Positions 1-13,822 of a DNA stretch of 64,000 nt are shown here, one piece after another. The stretch comes from Amyelois transitella (Eukaryota > Arthropoda > Insecta > Lepidoptera > Pyralidae), in contig NC_083518.1 of the NCBI RefSeq assembly GCF_032362555.1, positions 5,468,501 through 5,532,500 on the forward strand, read 5' to 3'. A program made the position numbers and the translations under genes. Numbering within the stretch: the stretch's first letter is position 1; every line of letters begins with the position of its first letter. The notes under the pieces were generated by a model that was not told the origin of the DNA, did no database searches, and saw only the letters and a list, made by a program, of their open reading frames with translations.

Positions 1-3000
1 TGATATATTATCCCTTATCAAAGTTCTTAAATAGCCCCGCTGGTGTGGGGACAAAGCTACAAACTATGCAACTATTCAGTAACGTGTTATCAGTCTAACT
101 TTAGAAGTATCTACGCGTCTATCATTGCTTATCGCTTTGCGAATTTAGTCCCGACTCACATTTATTCCCAACCAGTGATTCTACAAGGCATTAAGTCAAT
201 CTGCTGTAGACAATTTTAATTTAAAAAAACGTAGGTAACTCAAAATTTTAAGCGTCTACCTGTAACCATTATTATTATTGAGCAGAAAAATAGGAAAGAG
301 ACCCCAATTATATTTATTTATTTTTAATTTTTAGAATTTGTTGCAAAAGCGACAACTAAAATACATATTTTTTCTAGATCTAGTTTAGTAACAGACAATA
401 TCAGACATATGGGAGTAATAAGCTCCCATTTTTTTCGGTACGGAACCCTGCAAAGGTTGAGAAGCGCCGTGCTAGACGTTTAGACGCAGCAATTCCATTA
501 ATTTAGTAACTTCACCACGATAAGTCAGTCTCGGCCACATAGTTCGCAACAACCGCTGATTGTAAGTAGTTACAAAGTTGAGACATACGACAAATTCTGT
601 AGGTAACGCCTTCTGAAAACGCCGTACCACGTAACTCTATGGTCTATTGTCTGCTAAGTTTTACGTCTTAAAAAGTCTATCATGTTGTTTTGATACCAAA
701 TATTTCCCCTTTTGCGCGATTGTCAGAACTTTTATCGTTGTTTCAGTCGTCATACACGTAAGTATCGGAGTTTCATAATTTTTGTAGAATCTTTAACATT
801 GATGTTTTATGTTTTTGAATATTTCAAAAATCATTTTTTTTTTACTGTTCTAGGATGGCTGTGTGCCATCCTGCAAATAAAAATTGAGTTATCATCACTA
901 ACAACGGTCCTCATCACAGGCGAATAAATCTTCTCAGACCCTTTTTTTATTAAAATCCCTATTCAGTCTTTCGAATAGGAGTAGAGAAACGGCCACGACA
1001 CTCAATAAAAATGGTTTAAAGATTTTTTTTATAAGTCTCTTTCTTTGAGATAAAATAATGCAAATTGATACAAAAACCGACTCAAATTCACATTTACTAT
1101 TAGATAAAACAAAATTCAATTGCTTTTCACTAGTAAATAGGAAAAACCATTTGTCACGTAACTTGCGCTTATGAATATGAATACAATTTACAATGGAAAT
1201 GTTAGTCTTAATTTTAACATAAAAATGTGCCTAATTTATGTGTAGGCTGGTACGTGCTTCAGGTCCTTTAATTACAATTTCTGCTATCATTTTTCACTTC
1301 CTTTTTTCATGAATAGGTATAAATTTAAGATTTATTAGGAACATTAAACTATGTTTTTTGAAGCTTTTACCAGGGTACATACATAGCTCTTGAGCATGAT
1401 AGCTACGTCTATAAATATATTTTGAGCACGATTGACCTTCATCACAAATAGAGCCTTGATTTCATTAACTCTTAAGTACTTTTGTGATCTACGTGATCAA
1501 GACTGTATGATCTGCAACTGTAATCTGCATGCTAATTTCAGCAATTTCTATTTTTCAATTGCGTTGATAGACATGTCATTTAGAGAGATTTCCTTTTTCA
1601 AGCCTAAATTTTTTTTATTTTTTAAACACCAAATATTTTCGTAATAATACAGAATTATTAATAGTTTTGATTTGACGTACACGTACCTAAATAGAAAAAA
1701 ATGTCACAATTGGATAACTCCCTCACCTAGGTCAATCTACCCCATATAGAACGAGTGGGAGGAATAATAAATCATAAGCGATCTGCATTTGATCCAGACA
1801 GGTAATACTTATGTTAGTTAATATATATGTAGGTACCAGCTCTCGCCTGCGGCTCCGCCCGCATGAATACCCTATGTCCTTCTCCGTAGTTTTGACATAA
1901 ATTTAGCAGTCACTCGTCTCATAGGTCACAGTTAGTGTTTTTCCACAGTTCTAGTCTAGACCTGCATGAAAGATAAAATTCAGTATTTTAGCCAAACAGA
2001 CAAGAGACAGATAATTTTTATCAGTAAGAGGGAAGTAAGAAAATATTAACAGACTATGACCAATTTTAAAACCCTCACACACTATCCTAATCGTATAAAC
2101 ATAAATGTCTCTACTGCGCAACAAAATATAACACGAAAAGATAATAAGAGATATTCACGTAACGAGTATTTTATACACAACGGGCCCCAATTTCATTAGA
2201 CATATTACAAGAGTACGTATGAAATAATCGATCCTTTCGCAATTTAGAGCATATTAGGTATCACTTACGATATTGCGAGGAGGTAAAATTTTCGATTCAC
2301 TAATTTTCTAAATATAGAACAAGGTAAGAAAATATGAAGCGATACATATGTTTATAGAATGGCGGGATAAGTATAACTTTTTTATCACCAACAACAGATA
2401 TATATCTCAAACAGGCTAAATACGGGATGCTATAAGGGGATCTTGGTCCCCGAAGCATTACAGTGGAGGGTGCAACTGGGAGCACGCAAAGATGAGAGAG
2501 AGATCACGGGCGTATGCTGTACAATATTTTCCGGTAAAAGTTGGTTAAGTAAGTACATGACAAAAACCTAAACATAGACGGAAATACAGTAACGTTACAA
2601 ATGTATAACAACGGGTTTTCAAAAGTCTCGAAAGAAAACTTATGTCGTTCGGTATTGTGGTTTAAATCAATTTTATTGAAATTTAGACAGTGCCAGTGCG
2701 GAAGAATAATCCCATTGATTTTTAGCCTTTAGTAAAAGAACCCCAAATTGATACGCTTTTCCTCTGATTGGTTTTTACAATCTGCACGAGAAGAGGAGCT
2801 GATACACAATTTGTTTTTTCTTCGATACCAGGCCTGCACGGGAGCTCGTTATTCGCTATTATTAAATGTTTATTTCGTATCTCGAAAAGTAGCCCGTACA
2901 AGTATCTCCTGCACTGTAGTGGCTGGATTAAATCCCCACTTGAAAATATTTTCCCCGACTCTATATTAAAAATACAAAACATTTTTGCCTTTTCCGCTAG

Positions 3001-5819
3001 CTAGCGAATGCTAGAGCAAATGGAAGGCAATCATATTTGGGGACTCGAATAAATGGAAGGAGAATTTAAAACTTTTATACCTATGTGTGTGTACCCTAAC
3101 CGTAGTCGTATACTACCTATACAGTCTTGATTTGGATTTTTCATTTTCCGCCTTCTACGACGTCCTTCGCCGATGACAATGTTAATCTTCCCTCCATTTG
3201 TCTCTCTGCTGCCCTGACATGTGAAAGAAAGAAGATCAGGATATTTATCTTATCAACGTTCGTGAAAAACCTCCAGAAAACGTGTAAAACCACGGGAAAG
3301 AATGCACAGACAGGAATGAAGTGGTCCTTTTTGAGTCTGCCGAATACCACCCGGTACCACCACTACCACCTTATTTTTTTTATATTTCATAGTGAAGTGC
3401 CAACTAATCAAATGTAAATGGATGGTATCGAACATAAATTAAAATGATCAAGCAGTATTTCCAGGAAGCAATTATCGAATTAAGAAAAAGGAAACGAAAT
3501 CCACAAGAGGAAAATGAGTTTGCAAAAGCAATTCTCGACGAAAAACGATGATTACCCTTTTGTCTAACATAAATAATGAGTTTTAAAAATACAGGAATGA
3601 AAGTACCTACTCAGCTGTTTAGTTCAGCCTTACTCTCTGAGATCGAAAAATAAAGAAGATTATATGTTAATGTTTCTAGTCTTGTCTTTTAGTTTTTTTG
3701 TCGAAAAAAACAAGTATTTTTTTTATCAAATCATTTTATACTAACTTACGCATTATCAAAATATGGTAGCAATAGACGCGTTAAATCTGGATAAAAATTC
3801 CACCATATTTTAAATTACGGAAGGGCCTTCCAAATAAAAGGACAATCTTTATTATTCAATCTTTATCATTAATATTCACTCCCAAGATTTTATAAAATTC
3901 TAGGTCCAAACTAACTACAGTTTAATAATAAATCTCGTCTTTGTTTGATCCGTTTTTAAATAAAGAAAAAGATGAAAGTTCCTTTAGAGTTCTATTTAAT
4001 ATCCGTTCAATATAAATATTGATTTCAAGCCCCTTCAAATAATAGATGGGAATATTAAACGAATGATCGAAACAAATATTTGCGTTCGTGTTCTCGTACA
4101 GAGACATTTATATCATTGGGAAAATACTTCACGAATACTATTTGAGAACCTGAGATGTTCTACGAGTATTGTTTCGTTTGTGTTTGAATTGTGTCGTTTA
4201 AAAAATTTTACGAGTTTCAGAAATAACATTGAAAGTTCAAACATACTTTTTTACTAACGAGTGATACGAATCAGAACTATCTACATACTTACCCTGTATT
4301 TTTGCACTTTAAAATCCCAGTAAGTTTGACCGTGCGTTAACATACCAAATCATTATTTAGCAGGGTTTTCTATTATGCATAAAATCAAGCCATTTTTCGG
4401 GAGATATTGGCGGAGACATCTTTCACTTCACACGATCCTTAGTACCTAATTCTTTAGCTTTTCTATAAGTAACATTTAAATGCACTTCAATAACCAGCAA
4501 TAAATTACTGCTTGCCTAGTACCTTACCTATTATTTTCAAACTAAGATAACTTGAGGCATAAAATATTCCACTTGGACTGCAACAAGATTACAAGAGCTT
4601 TCGAGTTGAACTTCCAAGCGGCTGCCGAGAGTCGGTGACAAAGTTTTTTAATACAATACTTACTGAGAACTACCGTTATTAAACCTTTAACACCGCAAAC
4701 TTTCTGACTTCAAGTTGTTTAAAACTTTAAATGTCACTCAAGTCAAAGTTTATGATATACACTCGTGCCTTGCGCCGTGTCTTTTAACTGCATTCTTATA
4801 TTTATCAGACAATAGACACTCAATACGTATTTGTTTATTCTGTACTTCATCAAAAACTGGCTCCCAAACCAACGTCCGTTATTCTTATTCTCATTGTGGT
4901 AATGTTCATATAATGATGAACAATTACTATCAACTTTCTTAATTTGGTACACAGGAGCCTGGAACAGAGATTGCGTACTTTTTCGTACCATTTTTCTTTT
5001 GCCCTATAAGCATAGATATAAAATCATTCATACTTTTTACATCTAACTCTCTTCATGCAAGTTCTTTCGCTAAGAATAATCTTTTTCTTACCTTGGTTCC
5101 TGCAAATCTATTGCAGTTCAACTTATCAAACTAAGCCTCTATCTTTCAATGTTGCTTTGTTTCTTCCTAATATAAGTTTAAGTTATAAAACTAAGCCTTT
5201 AATAGGAAGTTAATAGTGCTACATATAAATGACCGAGCCCCTTCATTTAATGTTCAGAGTGCGTGTAGACGAGCAGTTCCATCATAAAGCGCATTCCCTG
5301 TCCCATTTCGTGGAGCTGACAGCGATATGAACTGACGACCTCTTTATAGCCTAGCATTCACCGCGGCCATTTTATTACGACGACACGCCGAAATGGGCAA
5401 ATTATTCGACTTTGCCACGGAGAAGCTAATAGATAGATATGAAAGAAGTCCTAAAGTTGAATACAAAGTTTAAGTCTGAACTGTTTTCCGACGTCACTTG
5501 ACCTACGAACAATGTGACGACATTAACAATTTGTCGTCACAGAGTCAATGGTGACACAACTTTTTTATCTTTGACCAATTCGTCTACAGAAAAAGAGGCC
5601 ATTTTGTCGAATGTATTAATAAAAAGTTCTTTAAAATGTGCATTGGCCGTCGGGCAAAACAGTTCGAGACACACTAAAATTTATACAAAGTACCTACTTA
5701 TTACATATTCCAGTATAGACAAATAAATATTTAAAAAAATGTAATATATTATCAGACCATAATTAAATAAGCGCTGCATTTCCTAACTTGACTACTCGTT
5801 CATTGCTTCAAAATAAACG
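1..5819. other. Non-coding stretch, no gene seen
   Basis: About 5.8 kb of AT-rich sequence without a supportable exon. Open frames are short (at most 96 codons), have no recognisable domain and overlap on both strands, as expected by chance. A fragment near 1835-1880 (CTCGCCTGCGGCTCCGCCCG) resembles the start of a short interspersed element common in Lepidoptera. A 26-codon frame at 5393-5473 starts in a locally GC-richer patch but has no good splice donor. I see nothing else here. Confidence 0.6.
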
Positions 5820-6080
5820 TACATACATACATATGATCACGTCTTTATCCCTTACGGGGTAGACAGAGCCAACAGTCTTGAAAAGACTGATAGGCCACGT
5901 TCAGCTGTTTGGCTTAATGATAGAATTTAGATTCAAATAGTGACTGGTTGCTAGCCCATCGCCTAAAAGAAGAATCCCAAGTTTATAACCCTATCCCTTA
6001 GTCGCCTTTTACGACATCCATGGGAACGAGATGGAGTGGTCCTATTCTTTTTTGTATTGGTGCCGGGAACCACACGGCAC
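5820..6080 (-). repeat. Microsatellite-tailed repeat A, near full length
   Basis: Reverse-oriented copy of repeat family A (reference copy 49244-49503). It starts at an (ACAT)n run, passes the landmark blocks GGGGTAGACAGAGCCAACAG, GCTAGCCCATCGCC and CGCCTTTTACGACATCC, and ends at GGTGCCGGGAACCACACGGC. The layout (unique body of about 240 bp, microsatellite at one end) resembles the microsatellite-associated interspersed elements described in Lepidoptera. No coding capacity. Confidence 0.9.
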
Positions 6081-6610
6081 CTTCAAAATAAAATGCTAGG
6101 TAAACCAACACAAAACCCAATCTGTGGTCTAAACTTTTTTGATCTTTGTTAGGTGGATATCACACGCCTTGCAAATAGGCACTTAGCTATTTGTCCGGAT
6201 GAACTATAGCCAGCAAACTCTGTTTACGACCCGGAATCAATACATTATGGAAATTGGTCATATATTCACCGTGATCACATCTATGGAAATTTATATTTGT
6301 AAATAAATATATTATAACAACTTAAGTACGTCCACAGCTGCTTTAAATTTCAATGCACCCTTAGACCATAAGTATACTTAAGGAACATGCCACATTCCAA
6401 ATCTCTGGACCCAGTAGTTCAGGTAATGCGTTGATCTGATCATTCAATCAATGAGCATCTTCTTTTACAAATATAGATAAGATTTTCAGATTTCATTGAA
6501 CCTATCTTTATACAAAAAATATTTAAAGGTTTTGTTTAAGCATAAAAAATTCAAGGTGTATGATTCAGACAGCAAACAGCATAGTTCATAATATTATTTT
6601 TACACATACT

Positions 6611-6856
6611 TACATACATATAAACACGTCTATATCCCTTGCGGGTTAGACAGAGCCAACATTCTTAAAAGACTGATAGGCCACGTTCAGCTATTTGGCT
6701 AAATGGTTGTTAGCAACTAAAGGTTGCTAACCCATCGCCTAAAAAAATAATCTCAAGTTTGTAAGCCTATCCCTTAGTCGCCTTTTACGACATCTATGAG
6801 AAAGAGATGGAGTGGTCCTATTCTTTTTTGTATTGGTGCCCGGGAACCACACGGCA
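6611..6856 (-). repeat. Microsatellite-tailed repeat A
   Basis: Second reverse-oriented near-complete copy of family A, 530 bp from the previous one, from the ACATACATA run to GGGAACCACACGGCA. The body has small indels relative to the 49244-49503 copy. The 6081-6610 gap between the two shows no gene. Confidence 0.9.
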
Positions 6857-7539
6857 TTTTTTACAAAACCTCGAAAAGGTCTCTTTACAAACAGCCCGAC
6901 GACAACGCGACCAACCGAAGAGATTGCTGGAATAGAAATGTAAGCCTGTCGCAGTATCGAAGGCAAAATTGAATTATCTGAATGTACAAGTCAACAGACG
7001 AAAGATTCGTGGCCCAAGCGCTTAAATAAAGACGCTCGACAGTGATGAATGCCAGCAATGATCATGTCTATTCATGCCGAGTAGCTCAATATGAAAGTAT
7101 GTACTCGTAAGTGTAAAAATTCACAGTAGGTTATACTATATCAGTAATGTTAACTTTTATTTTTTTTCATAGTTAAATATTACACTTGCTCGAATCTGCA
7201 GACTTAACAGAAATAAATATACGCTATGCTATTTTAACTTTATGACTGCCTTAAAAAAGGTTTAGGACAGAATTTGGGTGACAGTTTTGTAATAAATGCC
7301 AAGTAAAATAATACAAGCAATTCAAGTCACTCTGTCGCAACTTTTTTACAGTTCTGAGATTTGTGGTCACTTTAGAATTCAATTCACGCGGCAAACATTG
7401 CGAACCAAATCTCTGGGCGATGTTGTTGAAAGAATAGATTTCTTAAACAAAGATGTACCTACTTGATAAATTTAAAAGAGTTTCAACTCTACAAAATGCA
7501 AAAAAACATACTGGCTTTTACAATGCCTGTCAATCTTAA

Positions 7540-7712
7540 AAAACTTGGGATTCTTCTTTTAGGCGATGGGCTAGCAACCTGTCACTATTTGAATCTCAAT
7601 TCTATCATTAAGCCAAAAAGCTGAACTTGGCCATTCAGTCTTTTCAAGACTGTTGACTCTGTCTACCCCGCAAGGAATATAGACGTGATTATATGTGCAT
7701 ATGTATGTATGT
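7540..7712 (+). repeat. Microsatellite-tailed repeat A, 5'-truncated
   Basis: Forward copy of family A lacking the GTGCCGTGTGG end. It begins at AACTTGGGATTCTTCTTTTA and runs through GGCGATGGGCTAGCAACC to the terminal ATGTATGTATGT. Confidence 0.85.
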
Positions 7713-8577
7713 CAATCAGATTTTTCTTACAATGATGATGAATATTAAAATATTTTGTTAATTATCGTTTAACCTATACCTATATAATGCAATACAAGTT
7801 CAACACTGCAATACAAGCGCGTAACCTTACAAACGTAAAATGTACGAAAATTTGTCTTAGTAATTTTTGAAATGACAATGTCGAAAAGACAAATGTAAAT
7901 TTCTTTGAAATATACAATTCGTAAACCACAAAATTAGTCTTTCTTTGAGCCTACTACACTCCCAACATACAAAAAACTACAGCTGAACATATACTTAGAA
8001 AAAAGAAAATACTTTCTTTGTAAAGGAATTTAAGTAATCACTTTCAAACACAAAAGAAAACATCCTTTATTCTATTGTTATGTAGCAAGTGTAAGGTGTT
8101 ACATTACATTCTATTATGTTACTCACAGAAACGTAGATTTCCGTGTCTGGGGCACATTACAAAAATATTCACTTAAGTATTTCTTTACCGGGAAGACATA
8201 ACTCTTACCTAAAATAAGATAGGTATATTACGGAATAGTCCCTACAGAGATGTCAAGCATTACATCAGTGGAGATGTTTTACCCAATAACGAGCATACTT
8301 ATTTATACTACTGTTAAAAGAAAAGGTCGATCTGTTGTACCTTTACATTTGGTTTCAATTTAACCGGGTGCATTTGAGATGTGGTGCTGAAGGCGAATAC
8401 TAATAATTCCTTGGACGGCGATACGCACTGATGTACATTTTGTCATGACCCAAAATCAAATAACTTATCGTAAATAAATCAAAAAGCTGACGCTTGACGC
8501 TGACACAGCTGCGAATAAACATTTTCTTGCCTACGGTATGAGGACAATGGACAAAGGGGACTAGTCTGGAGAATTTC

Positions 8578-8661
8578 ATACATAAGTTCATATAATCATG
8601 TCTGTATCTCTTGCGGGGTAGAGAGAGCCAACAGTCTTTTCAAGACTGGAAGGCCACGTTC
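8578..8661 (-). repeat. Microsatellite-tailed repeat A, terminal fragment
   Basis: Only the microsatellite-proximal ~85 bp of a reverse copy remains (TTGCGGGGTAGAGAGAGCCA, then CAGTCTTTTCAAGACTGGAA). The sequence then changes abruptly to non-repeat DNA. Confidence 0.8.
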
Positions 8662-10307
8662 AAAAATACTGCCATAACAGATAATGTACGATTGAATGCA
8701 AATTTAATAAGTATAGCGAATTTCCAACGGTCCCATAAAAACATTCACACATATGTAGATGATATTTATTCAAACGACGTATCCGATATAAGATACCAAT
8801 GTAAATTATTAGGAACCGCTTCTTCATACGACAGGGTTTCATGAAATATGGGTTCCGGCCTTCGCAATATTTTGTTACGTCCATATCAAATTTTACATCT
8901 CCGATTGTGATATTATACGTGCAAATAAGCAATAAGGCCAATTCGATATCACTGAACCAGAGAAAATAAAAATGCTTTGCAATATTTTTTGAATAGTTAC
9001 GGACATGTTACGGATGGACTATGAATTTGAATCCCATTCCTGATATTATAGACGCGGAGTGAGTTCGTATATTTGTTTATAAGTTACCTATCTTTTTAAA
9101 CTTTAACTATTCAACCAATCATCTTTTTTTCGCCCACACATAGGGTTCCTATCTACCACCTCTGCCACTCTAAAGTATTGTACAAAAAGCCAGTTTTTTT
9201 TATCAAGACCACTCTTATTATACCTAACTTCAACTTATAATTACCTTAATTATAACTCTAACATAAACAGGATTTAGGATACGGTCGGTAACTAAAATAA
9301 TATAATCATTATAAGTCTAAACATCACAAAACAAAAGCACACATACGAACGAACATTTAAATTTAATTACACGACCTAACACCTAATGTGTAGTACAAAC
9401 TGTTCATCAATAACTTAAGCAAAACCGAGGGTGAAAAGCTAGTAATTAAATCAAACCTAAAACGGGGAAGTTTCCCTTACAATCCGCACTGGGAATCACT
9501 TCGCTTAATCGTTTGATGCGCTAACTTCGCAACTTAACTTAGGTCATTAAGCTTTCACGAGGCTGGGGAGCTTTTTGCCTTGATGCCTGTGTAGAACTGT
9601 TTTTGTTATCTGTGACACCAATCGGTTTATCGGATCTGACATGTTGTGGCTATAACTGTTAGTAGTATTGCCAACGGAATGAGTTTTTTTTTTGTGTTAG
9701 GACTTTGAATGAGTTTGACCTTAATCTGCCTGATGCTAAGCAAGATCTAAGGTAATGCACGCAAGCTCAAATAATGCCTATTCACTCTAAGCTTAGGCTA
9801 CCTACTTATTTCGATCCATAATCTGTGTAATTTGTTCCGTATATATTTATTAATTTACCTAAGTGGCTAATCAAATCAATCCAATTGACCGAAGGTTCAT
9901 AATTCGATTGTAAGCGGAGGCAATTATTTGTACTTATATAAACATTTTTCAAAGATTTTTCCTTCACATCGAATTGTGATTATATTAATCAAACGGATGT
10001 TGACTGTCGTTAAAGTCTATCAAAAGTAAATAGTACCTAGAAGCTCAAGGCCTCCCAAAAGTATTTACACTCAAAGGCTTCACGTTGCTATCCTCAAAGG
10101 TATGTACGCGTGAATTCTCGTGTGTACATCTCATAATATTCAATGCTCGTGTGCAAAGAGACGCTTAAATTGAACTTGACTAGTGATGTGTCACTGTACC
10201 TAAGAAACTAGGAATTATATTATCTGTGATGATGAGTGAAGTTGGTGACAGCCTTTAATTTTCAGTGATAATCTTCCTTAAGCGGAATAAAGTGTATATT
10301 CAGCTTA

Positions 10308-10520
10308 ATATATACATACTTACATACCATCACACCTGTTTCCCATTGAGGTAGGCAGTGACTATGAATTTCCACTTACGGTCTCTAAGGATCGTAGCAA
10401 GCTTCCCGCCCGCTTCCGCCACACTCATTACTCTTTTCATGCATATTCGACGATTACGGGTACTCCTAACATCTCCCCTTTTCAAGACATTCGAAATTTG
10501 GTCCTTGAAGCTTTACCTTA
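10308..10520 (-). repeat. Microsatellite-bounded repeat, family C
   Basis: Begins at ACATACTTACATACCATCAC and continues with TTTCCCATTGAGGTAGGCAG. This is the same head plan as families A and B (short ACAT run, ATCAC, TTTCCC, GGTAG, CAG), followed by a body that resembles family B only loosely (ACTCTTTTCATGCATATTCG against CTCTCTTCATGCAAGCTCGG). Probably a related or old family. Strand is given relative to family A's forward orientation. Confidence 0.65.
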
Positions 10521-11214
10521 CACTATACTTTCTTTTTGCTAAATCAACGTTATCTGCTCCAAGGCTGCTGTCATAAACATTTTTATCCCAAAAAGGTATT
10601 AATTTCCGGCAAAACAAATGAGTTTTTGAGAAGAGACATTAATTACGCGGAGACTGCTTTATGATGTCTCATGTCGCCGAGATAAATGATGGCAATTATT
10701 AAAAGCTGCAATTCCTTAATCCTTATTTGTATTTTCGTGATTTTAATTCCCGCAAAGAAAAATCAATGCTTAGCACCTGCCATTCTAAAGTTATTGTTAT
10801 CTCTGTTTTAAATTATTATGAAAGGATTGAAGAATGTGAAATTCTCATTCCAGTGTAATAGAAAGAACCCCTGCATTTAGTAATGAGTAAATTCCTCTAA
10901 AAGGCGAACCTTTAAACACTTATTTAATATTTTTATTTATAATTCTTTAATATGATATGTACCTAACACTCAACTTCATTCTCTTTCTATATAATTTCAT
11001 TCCTAAACTTAATACTGTATAACGGCTTATGTGGGTTCGTTTTATTACAAGTTCCTTAATATATTTTGCTGACCTTACTCCAAAACTCAGCTCCGAATCA
11101 GTGGAAGTAATAAATAACTGGTAATCCGAGGAACAGGAAACTACCATCTTGTAGTGAGAGCGTAGTCATGGGAATACACGGCGCATTTCTTAGTAATATT
11201 AAATTAGAGAAAAC

Positions 11215-11415
11215 GTGTAGGATTCTTATTTCCTACGTTTGAGGTGCTATTTTAAAACACCTTCAAAAAAAGGTGATTCTCGATTTGTCCGCGATTATCT
11301 CGCAATTCGCTAAACCGATTTTGATTCAAGAAGTGTTTGTTACCCTTAGGAGAAGGTTTAAGAAATTTAACCGACTTCAAAGAAGGAGGTTAAAGACGGT
11401 TCTCTTTTAACAAAA
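11215..11415. repeat. Diverged interspersed repeat tail
   Basis: Contains GCTAAACCGATTTTGATTCA followed by AACCGACTTCAAAGAAGGAG, phrases typical of a widespread lepidopteran interspersed repeat. A second short piece, CCGACTTCAAAAAAGAAGGT, occurs near 61024. Boundaries are approximate and no target duplication was found. Confidence 0.5.
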
Positions 11416-13815
11416 GTTAAAAGTTCGTACCTATTCAATATCGATCAAATATTTAATGTAGATCTTTGTACGGTATAGTGTCTATAGTATTCAAGATAAA
11501 TACATAAATTAAAGACACGTTTTATAATACTTCTTGGAAGGTAGTTACTTTTTTATTGGTTTTGTTCGCAATAGTCGTCAATGTTCTGAGGCATAAAATT
11601 AAATTAAGAATAATAATTTTCAGTCTAAATGACCAATTTGGGAACAATTTTATCGCGCATTTTGTGGTAACTGTTAAAGAATATGAAACATGAAAAGCGG
11701 CAGATTAACAAGAATATGAAATCATTATGCGAGATTCATTGATAATTAAACTAGTTTATAGAAGTTTTATTCAAATAAGTACTAAATTTTACACCACAAT
11801 TTAGTCATTTTGAGCTTTCTTTATATTAGACTATCCTAATTCTCCATTTTCTACCAGATAAAAAACATTTATTACAACAACAATTTTAATTCAACAGATA
11901 ATATATATAGATATAATGCACAAGGGGGAAATTCCATGAAAAATCGTCTCCGCAAGAAAAAAAAATGGTCCTTCATTTGCTCCACTCCGTATTCATTTCA
12001 TTGTAATATTGACAGACATTACGAAGTTCTGTACTTATTATTTAAAGGAAGAAACGTTTGAATAATGGTTTTATCAATTAAGAAGTCCACAGCTGGCACC
12101 AATTCAACAATTAATCGCCTACCTACTTATTTGAGCACCTAATCGCTCAAAAGAAACTTTACAATGGACTCGTTTAGCGTTTAGAAGTTTCTAAGTAGGC
12201 GCATGAATTTGTAATTTGTGACTTGGTAATTTGAATATCTACGTTGAAGGCCACCAAACTTTAGTATCTAAGCAACATTTACAGTCATAATCTATTTCAC
12301 ATGATAAAATAAAGAATGAAAAGAAACAAAATTTTAAAATTAAGTTATTATACTGGACATAGATTAATAAAATACTTAATAATTAATAAATTCATTAAAA
12401 AGTACTATGCTATTTTCTTTTTTTTTTTTTGTCCTTCTGTTTCTTAAACGAAACTTGCGTAATGGAAGTCCCTAACCTTCTTATTTATTTCGATAAAATA
12501 CTCATGCATAACATTATTATTCGATTAAGGGTTTGTAATCACTACTTAACATAACCAAAAGATGTTCAAATAAGATGTCTTTTTTGATAAAAAATTACAT
12601 GGAAATTCACTTCCCTAGTTAATCTACGTTTTATTGCAATCTTATATGTCTATATAGCAAAGTAACTAACTGACTGACTTGTGCCCAATTATTGGGGAAG
12701 TTATACCTATCTGGATGGATATACAAAATAAAGCTCAGATATGTACATTATTGAAAACACGTACGTGACGTGGCAAGGGTTTATTGACTTGATCCCGACT
12801 GCAATGAAGTCTCGCTATTTCAGACTTGGGTCCGAAACGATGACCGATTGACTGATAAGTTGGGTAAAGAATATTCTGTTCTGGTCGTCGTCTGGTAGTC
12901 TTGATATAAATCACATCAAAGATTGTTTTGTAAATATTTTTATTTCATTTGTGTTCTGGCGAAACGTCAGGTCGTGTCCGAAACCGAATATAATTCTAGA
13001 GTAGCTTCGTTAATTCGATATTAACAAATAACCATAATGCAGGATGAAGACAGCTGAACTTATACGTCAAGTTCTATTGTCTAAGGTTTACTTTAGCAGT
13101 TTACAAATAAACCGCCACAACAGCTGTTCAGTAACTTTGACGCCATCCTCTAATAAAGGTTTACGAGCGGGAGTCCCGAGACCCGACTAAGCGGGAAAGC
13201 AAGTGGTAATAAAGTAGGTTGCTTTAGGACGGTCGTCATCCCTGACCAAAGGTGACCCCGATGTCTATAAGGTTATAATTAATGCGGATAGAGCATAGAA
13301 GAAATTTTTCATAATCATACAATTTTTTTTTTTTTTCAATAGGTACCAGTATACCTATCTAAAACAGCATACTTGAGTTTCCGAGCGGTTGCAGTTTCAG
13401 CTAATGGCATAACAGAAACTTATTATTATTGAAAAAAAAATACTGTAAACCTACTAAGTTACTAAAAATTTTCGTAGACGCAATAAATTCTCTTCTTAAT
13501 AACTTTTTTGTGGTTGTGCTACGATTCAAAAGTTGCTACGAACATCGACGACGCTACAAGTGACTACGAGCATCTATCTACAATGCTACAAATAGCTACG
13601 AGCTGGCTACGAGCTCCCAATCTGAAGTACTCTTTTGATCTTCAAAACTGTAACAAACCAGTAGTTGGCCAAGTAGGTAATGGTTGCATTGTGAATCGTA
13701 ATTGTTAAGTTGACTTTCAAAAGACTTGTATGACCCACCCATCATCTGAAAACACCATTATCCACCAAACAGGAGGAAAAGAAACTAATTAAACAGCAAA
13801 ATGATTTTTAATATA

Positions 13816-13821
13816 TTTATT
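13816..13821 (-). promoter_or_regulatory. Poly(A) signal of WRAP53
   Basis: AATAAA on the minus strand lies 2 nt past the TGA stop codon of the WRAP53 reading frame, giving a very short 3' UTR. Inferred from position and motif only. Confidence 0.6.
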
Positions 13822-13822
13822 A

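Larger units (their letters stand above)
8662..13822. other. Non-coding stretch with scattered repeats
   Basis: No exon could be supported. It holds a diverged family C repeat (10308-10520), a common lepidopteran repeat tail with AACCGACTTCAAAGAAGGAG near 11379, and a patch rich in GCTACGAG-like words at 13516-13612. Otherwise it is AT-rich unique sequence. Confidence 0.55.

Noticed and set aside
3127-3417. 96-codon ORF overlapping two minus-strand ORFs
   Set aside because: No domain, no splice context, and overlapping frames on both strands suggest chance.
5393-5473. Short frame MGKLFDFATEKLIDRYER... in a GC-richer patch
   Set aside because: Only 26 codons, no recognisable domain, no good splice donor and no following exon.
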